From NCBI GenBank assembly GCA_023258355.1, contig JALQZL010000006.1, forward strand, positions 1 through 29,809: 29,809 bases of DNA, read 5' to 3'. Every line of letters begins with the position of its first letter. The stretch's first letter is position 1. The position numbers and the translations under genes are program-made. Positions 6,280 through 15,051 of this stretch are shown piece after piece. The notes beneath the pieces are model-generated. The model saw only the letters and a program-made list of their open reading frames with translations. It was not told the origin of the DNA and searched no databases. This stretch comes from Wenzhouxiangellaceae bacterium. Lineage in GTDB: Bacteria; Pseudomonadota; Gammaproteobacteria; Xanthomonadales; Wenzhouxiangellaceae.

Positions 6280-8670
6280 ATGACAGACCAAGATTACGGC
6301 TCCGGTAGCATTAAAGTTCTCAAAGGTTTGGACGCTGTTCGGAAGCGTCCAGGCATGTATATTGGGGACACAGATGACGGCACTGGCTTGCACCACATGG
6401 TCTTTGAGGTGGTGGATAACGCCATCGATGAGGCTTTGGCTGGTCACTGCGATGATATCGATGTGATCATCCATACCGACGGCTCTGTGAGCGTGGCCGA
6501 TAATGGCCGAGGCATTCCTGTTGATCATCATGAAGAAGAGGGCCGTTCCGCTGCTGAGGTCATCATGACGGTGCTCCATGCTGGCGGTAAATTCGATGAT
6601 AATTCCTACAAGGTTTCTGGGGGGCTTCATGGGGTAGGGGTGTCTGTCGTCAATGCGCTGTCTGAACGTTTGATCCTCACCGTTGACCGTCAGGGTCGTC
6701 GTTGGGAGCAAACTTATGTCCACGGCGTCCCCGAAGCGCCCTTGGCAGATACTGGTCCCAGCGAGAAAACCGGTACCCGAGTTCGATTCTTACCCAGCAA
6801 GGAAACCTTCACCGATACGCAATTTCACTATGATGTTTTGGCCAAGCGCTTACGTGAGTTGAGTTTCTTGAACTCAGGCGTCGCTATCAATTTAAGTGAT
6901 GAAAATACGGGCAAAAAAGACCGCTTCTGTTACGAGGGCGGGATCCGCTCTTTTGTCCAGCACTTGAGTGAGAAAAAGACCCCGCTTCACCAAAATACCC
7001 TTCATTTTCAACAAGATGCGGACGGCATCACGGTTGAGGCGGCGTTGCAGTGGACCGATGCCTATCAAGAAAGCGTTTACTGTTTTACCAACACGATTCC
7101 TCAGCGCGACGGGGGCACGCACTTGGCTGGATTCCGAGCCGCGCTGACGCGTACGATCAATCAGTACATCGAAGAAAGCGGGTTAGCAAAAAAATCCAAG
7201 GTACAAACAACAGGTGACGATTGTCGCGAAGGTTTGATCGCTGTGTTGTCTGTCAAGGTGCCTGATCCTAAGTTCTCATCGCAAACCAAAGACAAATTGG
7301 TGTCTTCGGACGTCAAATCAGCCGTCGAATCGGTGATGAACGAGTATCTAAAGGATTTCTTGCTAGAGCATCCGGCCGATGCCAAAGTCATTGCAAGCAA
7401 AGTGGTCGAAGCTGCGACCGCTCGGGAGGCCGCCCGAAAAGCACGAGACATGACCCGCCGGAAAGGGGTGTTGGATGTTGCGGGTTTGCCCGGCAAATTA
7501 GCTGATTGCCAAGAAAAAGACCCCGCACTGTCTGAATTATTCATTGTGGAGGGTGATTCCGCTGGTGGCTCTGCCAAGCAGGGAAGAAACCGTAAAAACC
7601 AAGCCATTTTGCCCCTGAAGGGCAAGATTTTGAATGTCGAGAAGGCCAGGTTCGACAAAATGCTGGGCTCGGCGGAGGTGGGTACTTTGATCACCGCCTT
7701 GGGCACAGGCATTGGTCGTGATGAATTTGACCCGGACAAACTCCGGTATCACCGTATTATTATCATGACCGATGCGGATGTCGACGGATCGCACATCCGC
7801 ACCTTGCTCTTGACTTTCTTCTACCGACAAATGCAAGAGCTGATTCGTCGAGGTCATATCTATATCGCCCAACCGCCTTTGTACAAAGTGAAACAAGGCA
7901 AACAAGAAATTTACCTCAAAGACGAGTCTGAGATGACAGCGTATATGCTAAGCCGCGCCTTAGATGGCGCTGCGCTGTATCCCGAGCCAGGTGCCCCAGC
8001 CATTCATCCTGAGGTGTTTGAGTCTTTATTGAAAGATTTTGGCAATGCCCGGTCGATAGCCACCCGCTTAAAGCACCGTCACGACCCAGAGGTTATCGAA
8101 CAACTTATTGATTTTGAACCATTTTCTATGTCTTCAGAGTTTGATATCGACACATGGATCGACCGTTTCAAAACACGCCTGGAGGCAGCCACACCAGCAG
8201 GCGTGTCTTGGACCATCAAAGCGCTGGGCGGTGGCGGCGTGGTTGTTTCCCGTCACGCCCAGGGAATCGTACAAGACACCATTTTGGATGCTGGTTTCTT
8301 CGCCTCCCCCGAGTACCGTCAAATCGAGAAAGTCGGCCAAGTGGTTGGCGATTGGACCAGTGGGCGGATCAAAATCGAGCGCGGTAACGCAACGCACGAA
8401 GCCGAGCGATTTAGCGAGGTTTATGACTGGCTGATGGCCGAGTCACGTAAAGGGCGTACCTTCCAGCGCTTTAAGGGTTTGGGTGAGATGAACCCAGACC
8501 AGCTGTGGGATACCACTGTTAACCCAGAAACCCGTCGTCTTATGAAGGTCACCATTGAGGACGCTGTGGCGGCAGATGATATCTTTTCGACGCTGATGGG
8601 CAATGAGGTAGAGCCCAGAAGGGCCTTCATCGAAGACAACGCCCTTCAGGTAAGCAACTTGGACGTTTAG
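6280..8670 (+). CDS. gyrB: DNA gyrase subunit B
   Basis: This 796-residue ATPase subunit of gyrase introduces negative supercoils with GyrA. The GHKL ATPase shows VVDNAIDEALAG, DNGRGIPV and GLHGVGVSVVNALS. The TOPRIM domain starts with EGDSAGGSAKQGRNRK (the Glu is residue 424) and continues with DADVDGSHIRTLLL. The C-terminal FKGLGEMNPDQLWDTT motif is the GyrA-contacting tail. Length is close to E. coli GyrB (804), so the Gram-negative insert after the TOPRIM motif is present. An AGGG element precedes the ATG. Transcription is probably from the extended -10 at the end of recF. It converges on cmoA with a 30-base gap. Confidence 0.98.
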   Translation: MTDQDYGSGSIKVLKGLDAVRKRPGMYIGDTDDGTGLHHMVFEVVDNAIDEALAGHCDDIDVIIHTDGSVSVADNGRGIPVDHHEEEGRSAAEVIMTVLHAGGKFDDNSYKVSGGLHGVGVSVVNALSERLILTVDRQGRRWEQTYVHGVPEAPLADTGPSEKTGTRVRFLPSKETFTDTQFHYDVLAKRLRELSFLNSGVAINLSDENTGKKDRFCYEGGIRSFVQHLSEKKTPLHQNTLHFQQDADGITVEAALQWTDAYQESVYCFTNTIPQRDGGTHLAGFRAALTRTINQYIEESGLAKKSKVQTTGDDCREGLIAVLSVKVPDPKFSSQTKDKLVSSDVKSAVESVMNEYLKDFLLEHPADAKVIASKVVEAATAREAARKARDMTRRKGVLDVAGLPGKLADCQEKDPALSELFIVEGDSAGGSAKQGRNRKNQAILPLKGKILNVEKARFDKMLGSAEVGTLITALGTGIGRDEFDPDKLRYHRIIIMTDADVDGSHIRTLLLTFFYRQMQELIRRGHIYIAQPPLYKVKQGKQEIYLKDESEMTAYMLSRALDGAALYPEPGAPAIHPEVFESLLKDFGNARSIATRLKHRHDPEVIEQLIDFEPFSMSSEFDIDTWIDRFKTRLEAATPAGVSWTIKALGGGGVVVSRHAQGIVQDTILDAGFFASPEYRQIEKVGQVVGDWTSGRIKIERGNATHEAERFSEVYDWLMAESRKGRTFQRFKGLGEMNPDQLWDTTVNPETRRLMKVTIEDAVAADDIFSTLMGNEVEPRRAFIEDNALQVSNLDV

Positions 8671-8700
8671 GCGAATTTAGACGATTTTAGCTACTTTTAG

Positions 8701-9432
8701 CTACTTTATCGCCACAAAAGACGCAAAATTTAGGCACTGAAACCATCGGTGGGCTTCTTGAAAGCCCACTTCTTTGAGCAGGGATAAGTGCGTATCGGCC
8801 GTGGCGGGCACCAGCACATTCTCGATGGCTTGTCGTTTTTTGGCGATCTCTAAGTCTGAATACCCTTGAGCCCGCTTAAAGTCTTCGTGATGGTTGTCCA
8901 TCCAACGTTGGGTTTCAGGGTGATCAAAAGCTAACTTCTCGGCCAGCACAAAGACCCCGCCAGGGTTTAGCCCATCATAGATTCGTTGCAGCAACTTGGG
9001 TCTGTCCCCGACCTGAATGAACTGCAATGTGAAATACATCAGCATCATCGAGGCGTTGGTGTAGTTGTATTGCGTGATGTCGGCTTGCTCAATCGTGACG
9101 GGTACCGTCGAGTTGTCGCCTTCAATCACTGTTCGGCAACGATCCACCATGTCAGGCGAGCTATCCAGTCCAACAATATTCACCCCCGCCACATGGATAG
9201 CGCGACGGGCAGCCAGCGTGGCCGCGCCCAGAGAGCATCCCAAATCATAGACAGTGGTGTGGGGCTGCACCGCTTGCTGGACTAACAGTGGGGTCAAATC
9301 AAGCAACGCGCGATACCCAGGGACTGAACGCTCGATCATGTCTGGGAACACACGCACCACAGACTCATTGAACCGAAAAGAACCTGGCTCAATAGCGGCT
9401 GTGTCACTAAACAAGGTATCTTTCTGACTCAT
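8701..9432 (-). CDS. cmoA: Carboxy-S-adenosyl-L-methionine synthase CmoA
   Basis: CmoA uses prephenate to convert SAM into carboxy-SAM, the donor for 5-oxyacetyluridine (cmo5U) at wobble position 34. The 243-residue protein begins MSQKDTLFSD and contains VFPDMIERSVPGY, the SAM motif VYDLGCSLGAATL, NFTLQF-like YFTLQFIQ, YDGLNPGG and DFKRAQGYSDLEI, all as in E. coli CmoA (247 residues). The frame stays open for 19 more codons upstream, but the ATG at 9430-9432 matches family N-termini and has GGTGA close upstream. In E. coli cmoA and cmoB are adjacent; here cmoB is 3.1 kb away beyond glyQS. The gene lies opposite to the direction of replication. Confidence 0.95.
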   Translation of the reverse strand: MSQKDTLFSDTAAIEPGSFRFNESVVRVFPDMIERSVPGYRALLDLTPLLVQQAVQPHTTVYDLGCSLGAATLAARRAIHVAGVNIVGLDSSPDMVDRCRTVIEGDNSTVPVTIEQADITQYNYTNASMMLMYFTLQFIQVGDRPKLLQRIYDGLNPGGVFVLAEKLAFDHPETQRWMDNHHEDFKRAQGYSDLEIAKKRQAIENVLVPATADTHLSLLKEVGFQEAHRWFQCLNFASFVAIK

Positions 9433-9587
9433 CACATCACCGAAACAGCACATCCAAAAAGCCTTTATATCACCTTTAACCAACACCATGCCCCCTGGAC
9501 AAAGCCACGGTTTCGACAGTGTGACAAACCCGAGACAGTTATACTTAAGCCCTGAATTAACTGAGTATTTAGCTTGAGGCCATTGCG
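9433..9587. promoter_or_regulatory. Divergent cmoA/glyQ promoter region
   Basis: This 155-base spacer separates the divergent cmoA and glyQ genes. A TATACT at 9540-9545 is a reasonable -10 for glyQ, though no -35 at proper spacing was found. TGAGG at 9575-9579 serves as the glyQ ribosome-binding site. No riboswitch, T-box or attenuator structure was recognised. Confidence 0.4.
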
Positions 9588-10478
9588 GTGGATTTTCAAA
9601 CGTTCATAAGAACCTTAGATAGCTACTGGTCACAGCAAGGCTGTGTCCTGAGTGCACCACTGGATCTCGAGGTGGGCGCAGGCACTTTCCATCCTGCGAC
9701 TTTCCTCCGTTCTATCGGTCCTGAGCCATGGGCCTCGGCTTATATTCAACCGTGCCGACGCCCAACCGATGGCCGCTACGGCGAAAACCCCAACCGCTTG
9801 CAACATTACTACCAATATCAAGTGGTCATGAAACCGGTGCCTGATAATTTCCAAGACCTTTACCTCGGCTCTTTAGATGCCGTTGGCATTGATCCGAAAG
9901 TCCACGATATTCGCTTCGTCGAAGACAACTGGGAGTCCCCCACCTTGGGCGCTTGGGGTTTAGGGTGGGAGGTTTGGCTTAATGGAATGGAAGTGACCCA
10001 GTTTACGTATTTTCAACAATCGGGCGGATTGGAATGTCGGCCAGTGATGGGGGAGATCACTTATGGCTTAGAGCGGTTGGCGATGTACCTGCAAGGGGTG
10101 GAAAGTGTCTATGACCTTGTGTGGACCAATAGCATGAATGGTGTGGTCCGCTATGGTGATATTTTTCATCAAAATGAGGTGGAACAGTCAAACTATAACT
10201 TTGAAAAAGCCAACACTGAGACGCTTTTTCAAAGCTTTGAGGGCCATGAAGCCCAAGCGCTGGCACTTATTGATGCAGAGCTGCCGTTGCCTGCTTATGA
10301 TCAGGTGCTAAAGGCATCTCACACCTTTAACCTTCTGGATGCCAGAGGCGCCATTTCTGTGACCGAACGCCAACGCTACATCTTGCGAATTCGCGACCTA
10401 TCTCGGCAAGTGGCTGAGCGGTATTATGCGGCGCGTGAAGCGCTGGGTTTCCCAAACATTAAGGAGACCCGTTCATGA
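9588..10478 (+). CDS. glyQ: Glycyl-tRNA synthetase alpha subunit
   Basis: The 296-residue catalytic subunit of the alpha2beta2 glycyl-tRNA synthetase charges tRNA-Gly. Conserved blocks include TFIRTLDSYWSQQGCV, EVGAGTFHPATFLR, YIQPCRRPTDGRYGENPNR, LGWEVWLNGMEVTQFTYFQQ and GEITYGLERLAMY, all signature stretches of this class II enzyme. The start is a GTG at 9588 with TGAGG eight bases upstream. The last four bases ATGA overlap the glyS start. Confidence 0.98.
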   Translation: MDFQTFIRTLDSYWSQQGCVLSAPLDLEVGAGTFHPATFLRSIGPEPWASAYIQPCRRPTDGRYGENPNRLQHYYQYQVVMKPVPDNFQDLYLGSLDAVGIDPKVHDIRFVEDNWESPTLGAWGLGWEVWLNGMEVTQFTYFQQSGGLECRPVMGEITYGLERLAMYLQGVESVYDLVWTNSMNGVVRYGDIFHQNEVEQSNYNFEKANTETLFQSFEGHEAQALALIDAELPLPAYDQVLKASHTFNLLDARGAISVTERQRYILRIRDLSRQVAERYYAAREALGFPNIKETRS

Positions 10479-12574
10479 GCGAATCAAAACCGCTGTTGGT
10501 TGAGCTGGGTTGTGAAGAACTGCCCGCAAACCAAGTTCAACCATTGGCTGAGCAATTAGCCAATCAGGTATGTGAGCACTTAAAAACAGAAGGCCTCTTA
10601 CCATCGTCCGCCACCCCTGAGATTTATGCCACACCGAGAAGGCTGGCGTTTGTCGTGAATGACGTGGCTGCCACTCAGCCTGAACAAGTCCTTGAGCGTA
10701 AAGGCCCAGCAGTCAGCGCGGCGTTTGATTCAGAGGGTAACCCCACCCCAGCTGCTCAAGGGTTTGCCAAAAGTGTCGGCAAACCCATTGATGAGATCGA
10801 GCGCCTCAGCACCGAACAAGGCGAGTGGTTATTTGCCAAAGTCATCCAAGCAGGTCAACCCTTGGCGACGATTTTAGAAACCGCGCTCGAAATGGCGATC
10901 AAACAAATGGCGAGCGCCAAAAGCATGCGATGGCACGATGGAGATGAGCGGTTTGTGAGGCCAGTTCGTTGGTTGGTCGCACTCCACGGGGAATCGGTTG
11001 TGCCCATCCAGGCATTTGGTCTGACTGCCAGTAATCAGACACAGGGTCACCGCATCCATTCGCCAGGTGTCATCAGTCTAGACTCGGCAAAGCATTACGG
11101 CTCTACATTGGTCAAGGCTTTCGTCCAACCAGATATCCAGGCACGTCGAGAAAAAATAGCTTCAGGCGTCGATGCGCTGGCGAAAGCTGAGGGGTTTGAA
11201 GTAGACCATGCCACCAAAGAAAGCTTGGTAGATGAGAATGCGAACCTCACCGAATGGCCGGTGGCTTTGCTTGGCTCCTTCGACGATCGTTTCCTTGAGG
11301 TGCCAGAACCTGCTTTAATTTCAGCCATGCAACTGCATCAGAAGTGTTTTCCTTTACGCCGAAAAGACGATCAGTCGCTGAGTGGACACTTCATCGCTGT
11401 GGCCAATATTGAGAGTCAGGATGTCTCTGCCATGCGTTCAGGCTTTGAGCGAGTGATTCGCCCACGTCTAGCAGATGCGCAATTTTTTTGGGATCAAGAC
11501 TGCCAAACACCCCTTCGCTCAAGAGCGCCTCAGCTCCAAGATGTTTTGTTCCAAAAAGACCTAGGCTCTATCTGGGACAAAGTGGATCGCCTTAAAACAA
11601 TCGCTCCGTGGTTAGCCTCCGAGCTTAATGTGGACGCCAGTGAGTTGACTGACGCCATGACGCTATCGAAGTGTGATTTGTTGACCGAAATGGTCGGTGA
11701 GTTTCCAGAGCTTCAAGGTGTCATGGGCCGCTACTATGCCGCTTATGCTAATGAGCCTACAAACATTGCTTTTGCCATTGAACAACACTATTGGCCAAAG
11801 CATGCAGGTGATCGCTTGCCCACGACCCCTTTGGCCGCCGCTTTGGCTTTGGCCGATCGGGCTGATACATTGGTGGGCATCTTTGGTGTTGGTCTAAAAC
11901 CCAAAGGATCAAAAGATCCGTTTGCGCTTCGCCGCGCCGCCCAAGGCCTGGTCCGCATTTTGGAAAACTACCCTCAACTATCGTTGAAAGTCTTGCTCGC
12001 TAAAACAGTCGACGTTGTCGGTGATGCATTGAGTTGGCCCGAGAGCGAACGACCCCAACACCTCGAAGCTGTCGAAGCTTTTTGTCTCGACCGAGCACGT
12101 TCTTACTTAGCTGAGCAAGAGATCAGCACGCCGACGATCAACGCTGTGTTTGCCGTTGAATCCTATTCGATCGCAGATCTTGTTGCTCGGGCGCGAGCGG
12201 TCGAGGGCTTGCTGGCGCATCAGTCCATCGACCAGCTGATTGCCGTGAATAAACGGTTGGCTAATCTGTTATCAAAGACCGATGCTTCGGCGATGAAGCC
12301 GGTGGAATCCAAATGGTTTAGTGAACCAGAGGAAGAGGCTTTGTTTGAGGTTTGGTCGGTTCAAAAAACAAGTGTGGCTGAGCATATCAAGACAAATGAC
12401 TATGCCAACGCATTGTCTGACTTGGCAAACTTAGCTGATCCTTTGGACCGTTTCTTCGACAAAGTGATGGTCATGGCTGACGATGATCAAGTGCGCATTA
12501 ATCGCCTTTCACTGCTTCACGAGATGAGACAAAGTTTTCTCTCAATTGCTGATCTTGCCCAGCTGGGGCGGTAA
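10475..12574 (+). CDS. glyS: Glycyl-tRNA synthetase beta subunit
   Basis: The 699-residue beta subunit binds tRNA-Gly and is needed with GlyQ for aminoacylation. The N-terminal LLVELGCEELPANQV, the YATPRRLAFVV segment, PVRWLVALHG, HRIHSP and RVIRPRLADAQFFWDQD are diagnostic. The middle part contains the GVFGVGLKPKGSKDPFALRR-like stretch (here IFGVGLKPKGSKDPFALRRA) and the C-terminal anticodon-binding region is complete. The ATG overlaps the glyQ stop by four bases and the TAA shares one base with the cmoB ATG, so the three genes are translationally coupled. Confidence 0.98.
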   Translation: MSESKPLLVELGCEELPANQVQPLAEQLANQVCEHLKTEGLLPSSATPEIYATPRRLAFVVNDVAATQPEQVLERKGPAVSAAFDSEGNPTPAAQGFAKSVGKPIDEIERLSTEQGEWLFAKVIQAGQPLATILETALEMAIKQMASAKSMRWHDGDERFVRPVRWLVALHGESVVPIQAFGLTASNQTQGHRIHSPGVISLDSAKHYGSTLVKAFVQPDIQARREKIASGVDALAKAEGFEVDHATKESLVDENANLTEWPVALLGSFDDRFLEVPEPALISAMQLHQKCFPLRRKDDQSLSGHFIAVANIESQDVSAMRSGFERVIRPRLADAQFFWDQDCQTPLRSRAPQLQDVLFQKDLGSIWDKVDRLKTIAPWLASELNVDASELTDAMTLSKCDLLTEMVGEFPELQGVMGRYYAAYANEPTNIAFAIEQHYWPKHAGDRLPTTPLAAALALADRADTLVGIFGVGLKPKGSKDPFALRRAAQGLVRILENYPQLSLKVLLAKTVDVVGDALSWPESERPQHLEAVEAFCLDRARSYLAEQEISTPTINAVFAVESYSIADLVARARAVEGLLAHQSIDQLIAVNKRLANLLSKTDASAMKPVESKWFSEPEEEALFEVWSVQKTSVAEHIKTNDYANALSDLANLADPLDRFFDKVMVMADDDQVRINRLSLLHEMRQSFLSIADLAQLGR

Positions 12575-13530
12575 TGCCTCACCTGCCATCGTTTAATCAC
12601 GAGCGTCTCAAAAAAGATGGCCGGTATCTGGCTTGGCGTACCTTGCTTGAGCGCTGCCCATCCTTGAGCCCCGGTTGGCATATCGAAGACGACCGCGTGT
12701 GTGTTGGTGAAACAAAAGATCAAGACTTGGGGCTACTGACCGAGCTGGCAAAGTCTTTACTGCCTTGGCGCAAAGGCCCTTGGTCTCTTGGTGGAGTCGA
12801 GGTTGATTCAGAGTGGCAAGGGGGGATGAAATGGCGCCGCGTACAACCCCACATTGATTTGGTGAATCAAAAGGTGCTGGATGTCGGTGCAGGCAATGGT
12901 TACTTTGGCTGGCGAATGTTAGCGGCTGGCGCGAAGTCTGTGACCGCTTGTGATCCAACCGCTTTATTCGTTGTACAACATCAATTAATCCAACAACTGG
13001 CAGGTGCGCCCGAACATCAGATGTGGGCCTGCCGGATTGAAGAGTTGCCTTTGACTGAGACAGATTTTGATGTCGTCTTCTCTATGGGGGTGTTGTCTCA
13101 TCGGCGTTACCAACAGGGTGATCATCGTGCCCATCTGGGACACCTCTATCGGCGTTTGCGTCCTGGCGGGCAGTGTGTTCTGGAGACTTTAATCGTCCCT
13201 GATGAGGCCTGCGAGACCATGCCAAACCATGACCGTATTCTCCAACCCCAATCGCGTTATGCACGCATGAAGAACGTCTATGCCTTACCTAGCCAACAGA
13301 CACTCAGCCAATGGTTAGCCAACACAGGGTTTGTCGATATTGCTTTGGTGGATTTCGCGCCCACAACTGTAGAAGAGCAACGTGCGACCGAGTGGATGCC
13401 CTACCAGTCGCTTGTGGATGGCTTGTCAGAGACTGATCAAACGCAAACGATTGAAGGTTATCCAGCGCCTATTCGGGCCATCGCGATTGGGTACAAACCA
13501 CCACACAGAAGTGATGGTCAAAAACTCTGA
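12574..13530 (+). CDS. cmoB: tRNA U34 carboxymethyltransferase CmoB
   Basis: CmoB transfers the carboxymethyl group of carboxy-SAM to 5-hydroxyuridine 34 to give cmo5U, which widens codon reading by tRNAs for Val, Ala, Ser, Pro, Thr and Leu. The 318-residue protein (E. coli 323) shows the SAM motif VLDVGAGNGYF (101-111), CDPTALFVVQ, VFSMGVLSHRR, GGQCVLETLI, RYARMKNVYALPS, TTVEEQRATEWM and EGYPAPIRAIAIG, each matching CmoB. The ATG shares its first base with the glyS stop, so the gene is the last of the glyQ-glyS-cmoB operon. It converges on the transporter gene with a ten-base gap. Confidence 0.95.
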   Translation: MPHLPSFNHERLKKDGRYLAWRTLLERCPSLSPGWHIEDDRVCVGETKDQDLGLLTELAKSLLPWRKGPWSLGGVEVDSEWQGGMKWRRVQPHIDLVNQKVLDVGAGNGYFGWRMLAAGAKSVTACDPTALFVVQHQLIQQLAGAPEHQMWACRIEELPLTETDFDVVFSMGVLSHRRYQQGDHRAHLGHLYRRLRPGGQCVLETLIVPDEACETMPNHDRILQPQSRYARMKNVYALPSQQTLSQWLANTGFVDIALVDFAPTTVEEQRATEWMPYQSLVDGLSETDQTQTIEGYPAPIRAIAIGYKPPHRSDGQKL

Positions 13531-13540
13531 ATCGTTGGCG

Positions 13541-14905
13541 TCAGAAAATACCCAAAATACCGCCGAGGACAACCAAAATGAGCGCCGGTGTCACTACCCG
13601 AGTGATCCACAACCAAGCGGAAAAGGCCCAGCCTGGCATGTTCTCACCCAACTCCTCACGCGTGATCTTGCTCGACAGTACCCAGCCTGCGAACAGTGCA
13701 ATCAATAAACCACCCACAGGCAGCATGATCTGTGTGGCCACATAGTCGATCGCATCCATGGGGGATTTGCCGACAATCTCGACTTCTGACCACAAGTTAA
13801 ACGAGAACACAGACGCCAGACCCAGTAGCCAACCCAGTCCTGCCACGATGAGCGCTGCTTTTTTTCGGCTCAGGTTGGTGGCTTCGACCAAATACGCTGT
13901 CGCAGGCTCCATCAAAGAAATAGAACTCGTCCAAGCAGCGACGGCCAAGAGTAAAAACATCAACATGCCATAAAAGATTCCAAAAGGCATTTGTCCAAAA
14001 GCCAATGGTAGCGATGTGAAAATAAGCCCAGGACCACCTGAGCCAGGATCAATGTTGTTGGCAATAATGATGGGGAAGATCGCCAGACCAGCGATGATGG
14101 CCACAAACGTATCTGCACCAGCAACGGCCGCACCTGTTCTTGGAATAGAGATGTTGGCTGGCAGGTAGGCACCATAAGTCATGATGGCGCACATTCCCAG
14201 CGATAGCGTGAAAAATGCTTGGCCGAGTGCTGTCACAAACATCGCCCCATCGACCTGCGTCCAATCAGGTTTAAACAAAAAGCCCACAGCGTCATAAAAA
14301 TGCCCTGTGTTCATGCCGTAACCCAACAAGATTAAGAGCAACACCAGCAACACAGGCATGAGCAAACTCACCGCCCGCTCCAATCCTTTTTCGACCCCGA
14401 AGCCCACGACCCCGACCGTCATCAACATGAAAAACCCATGCCAGAATGTCAGCTCACCCACATCACCCAACAAAGCGCTAAATGTGGCGCCAGGGTCACT
14501 GATTGATGCCCCGACACCGATCCATTCTTTGAAATACAAGAAGGCATAGTGGAGCGTCCAACCAGCAACAACAGAGTAAAAAGATAGGATCATAAAGCCG
14601 GCAATGATGCCAAGCACGCCAATCAGCGCCCAACTTCGATTGGCATTGCTGGCCGTCGATAATTCACGCAAAGAATTAATGGGGCTCATTCGCCCACGTC
14701 GCCCAATCAGAATCTCGGCAAACATGATAGGCAAGCCCACCAACGCAATACAGGCCAGATAAATCAGGACAAAGGCACCACCGCCATTTTCTGAGGTGAT
14801 GTAGGGGAAGCGCCAGATGTTGCCTAAGCCAACAGCCGACCCTGTGGCGGCAGCGATAAAAGCGATCCGAGAAGACCACATTCCATGAATGGACGATGTT
14901 TGCAT
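13541..14905 (-). CDS. Sodium-dependent transporter of the NSS (SNF) family
   Basis: This 454-residue membrane protein belongs to the neurotransmitter:sodium symporters, close in length to bacterial amino-acid members such as MhsT. The diagnostic first helix reads FIAAATGSAVGLGNIWRFPY, which holds the unwound sodium and substrate site, followed by ITSENGGGAFVLIYL. About eleven to twelve hydrophobic segments are present, including a SLGMCAIMTYGAYLP block typical of helix 6. The substrate cannot be read from sequence, though amino acids are most likely. The ATG at 14903-14905 has a weak upstream Shine-Dalgarno; an internal Met at residue 9 is an alternative. The gene is divergent from the zrgA-like gene. 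Confidence 0.9.
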   Translation of the reverse strand: MQTSSIHGMWSSRIAFIAAATGSAVGLGNIWRFPYITSENGGGAFVLIYLACIALVGLPIMFAEILIGRRGRMSPINSLRELSTASNANRSWALIGVLGIIAGFMILSFYSVVAGWTLHYAFLYFKEWIGVGASISDPGATFSALLGDVGELTFWHGFFMLMTVGVVGFGVEKGLERAVSLLMPVLLVLLLILLGYGMNTGHFYDAVGFLFKPDWTQVDGAMFVTALGQAFFTLSLGMCAIMTYGAYLPANISIPRTGAAVAGADTFVAIIAGLAIFPIIIANNIDPGSGGPGLIFTSLPLAFGQMPFGIFYGMLMFLLLAVAAWTSSISLMEPATAYLVEATNLSRKKAALIVAGLGWLLGLASVFSFNLWSEVEIVGKSPMDAIDYVATQIMLPVGGLLIALFAGWVLSSKITREELGENMPGWAFSAWLWITRVVTPALILVVLGGILGIF

Positions 14906-15051
14906 TTGTAACCATTACCCATAGATGACGGAAGCCCTCATTGTGCGACAATGCTTGCGTTTGCGCAAATGCCAATGACAAGAAAGATGAACAAGCACAA
15001 AGTCACACACTGGTTCTGCTATCCTCAAAAAGTGACTTTTGTGGAGGCTTT
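14906..15051. promoter_or_regulatory. Divergent spacer between the NSS transporter and the zrgA-like gene, with a palindrome
   Basis: The 146-base spacer holds the palindrome TTTGCGCAAA at 14960-14969, flanked by a second TTGCG half-site. It could be an operator. I looked for a Zur box, the expected control of a zinc-uptake operon, and did not find a convincing match to the gammaproteobacterial pattern. GGAGG at 15043-15047 is the ribosome-binding site for the downstream gene and decides its start. Confidence 0.4.

Noticed and set aside
7161..7739. 192-codon open frame on the minus strand within gyrB, plus others at 6232-6723 and 7537-7905
   Set aside because: They lie fully or mostly opposite the strongly conserved gyrB frame, have no family motifs and no ribosome-binding sites; they are shadows of gyrB codon use.
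8685..8704. Tandem TTTTAGCTAC pair between gyrB and cmoA
   Set aside because: A short direct repeat without hairpin or T-run; it only adds extra stop codons after cmoA, and nothing suggests mobility or regulation.
9433..9489. 19-codon N-terminal extension of cmoA
   Set aside because: The family begins at the internal MS-x-K/R-DTLFS, and the extension is Cys/Trp-rich and not conserved.
13531..13540. Terminator between cmoB and the NSS transporter
   Set aside because: No hairpin could be found in or around the ten-base gap.
14941..15051. 37-codon extension of the zrgA-like gene
   Set aside because: GGAGG sits four bases before the inner ATG, and the extension would put the signal peptide in mid-protein.
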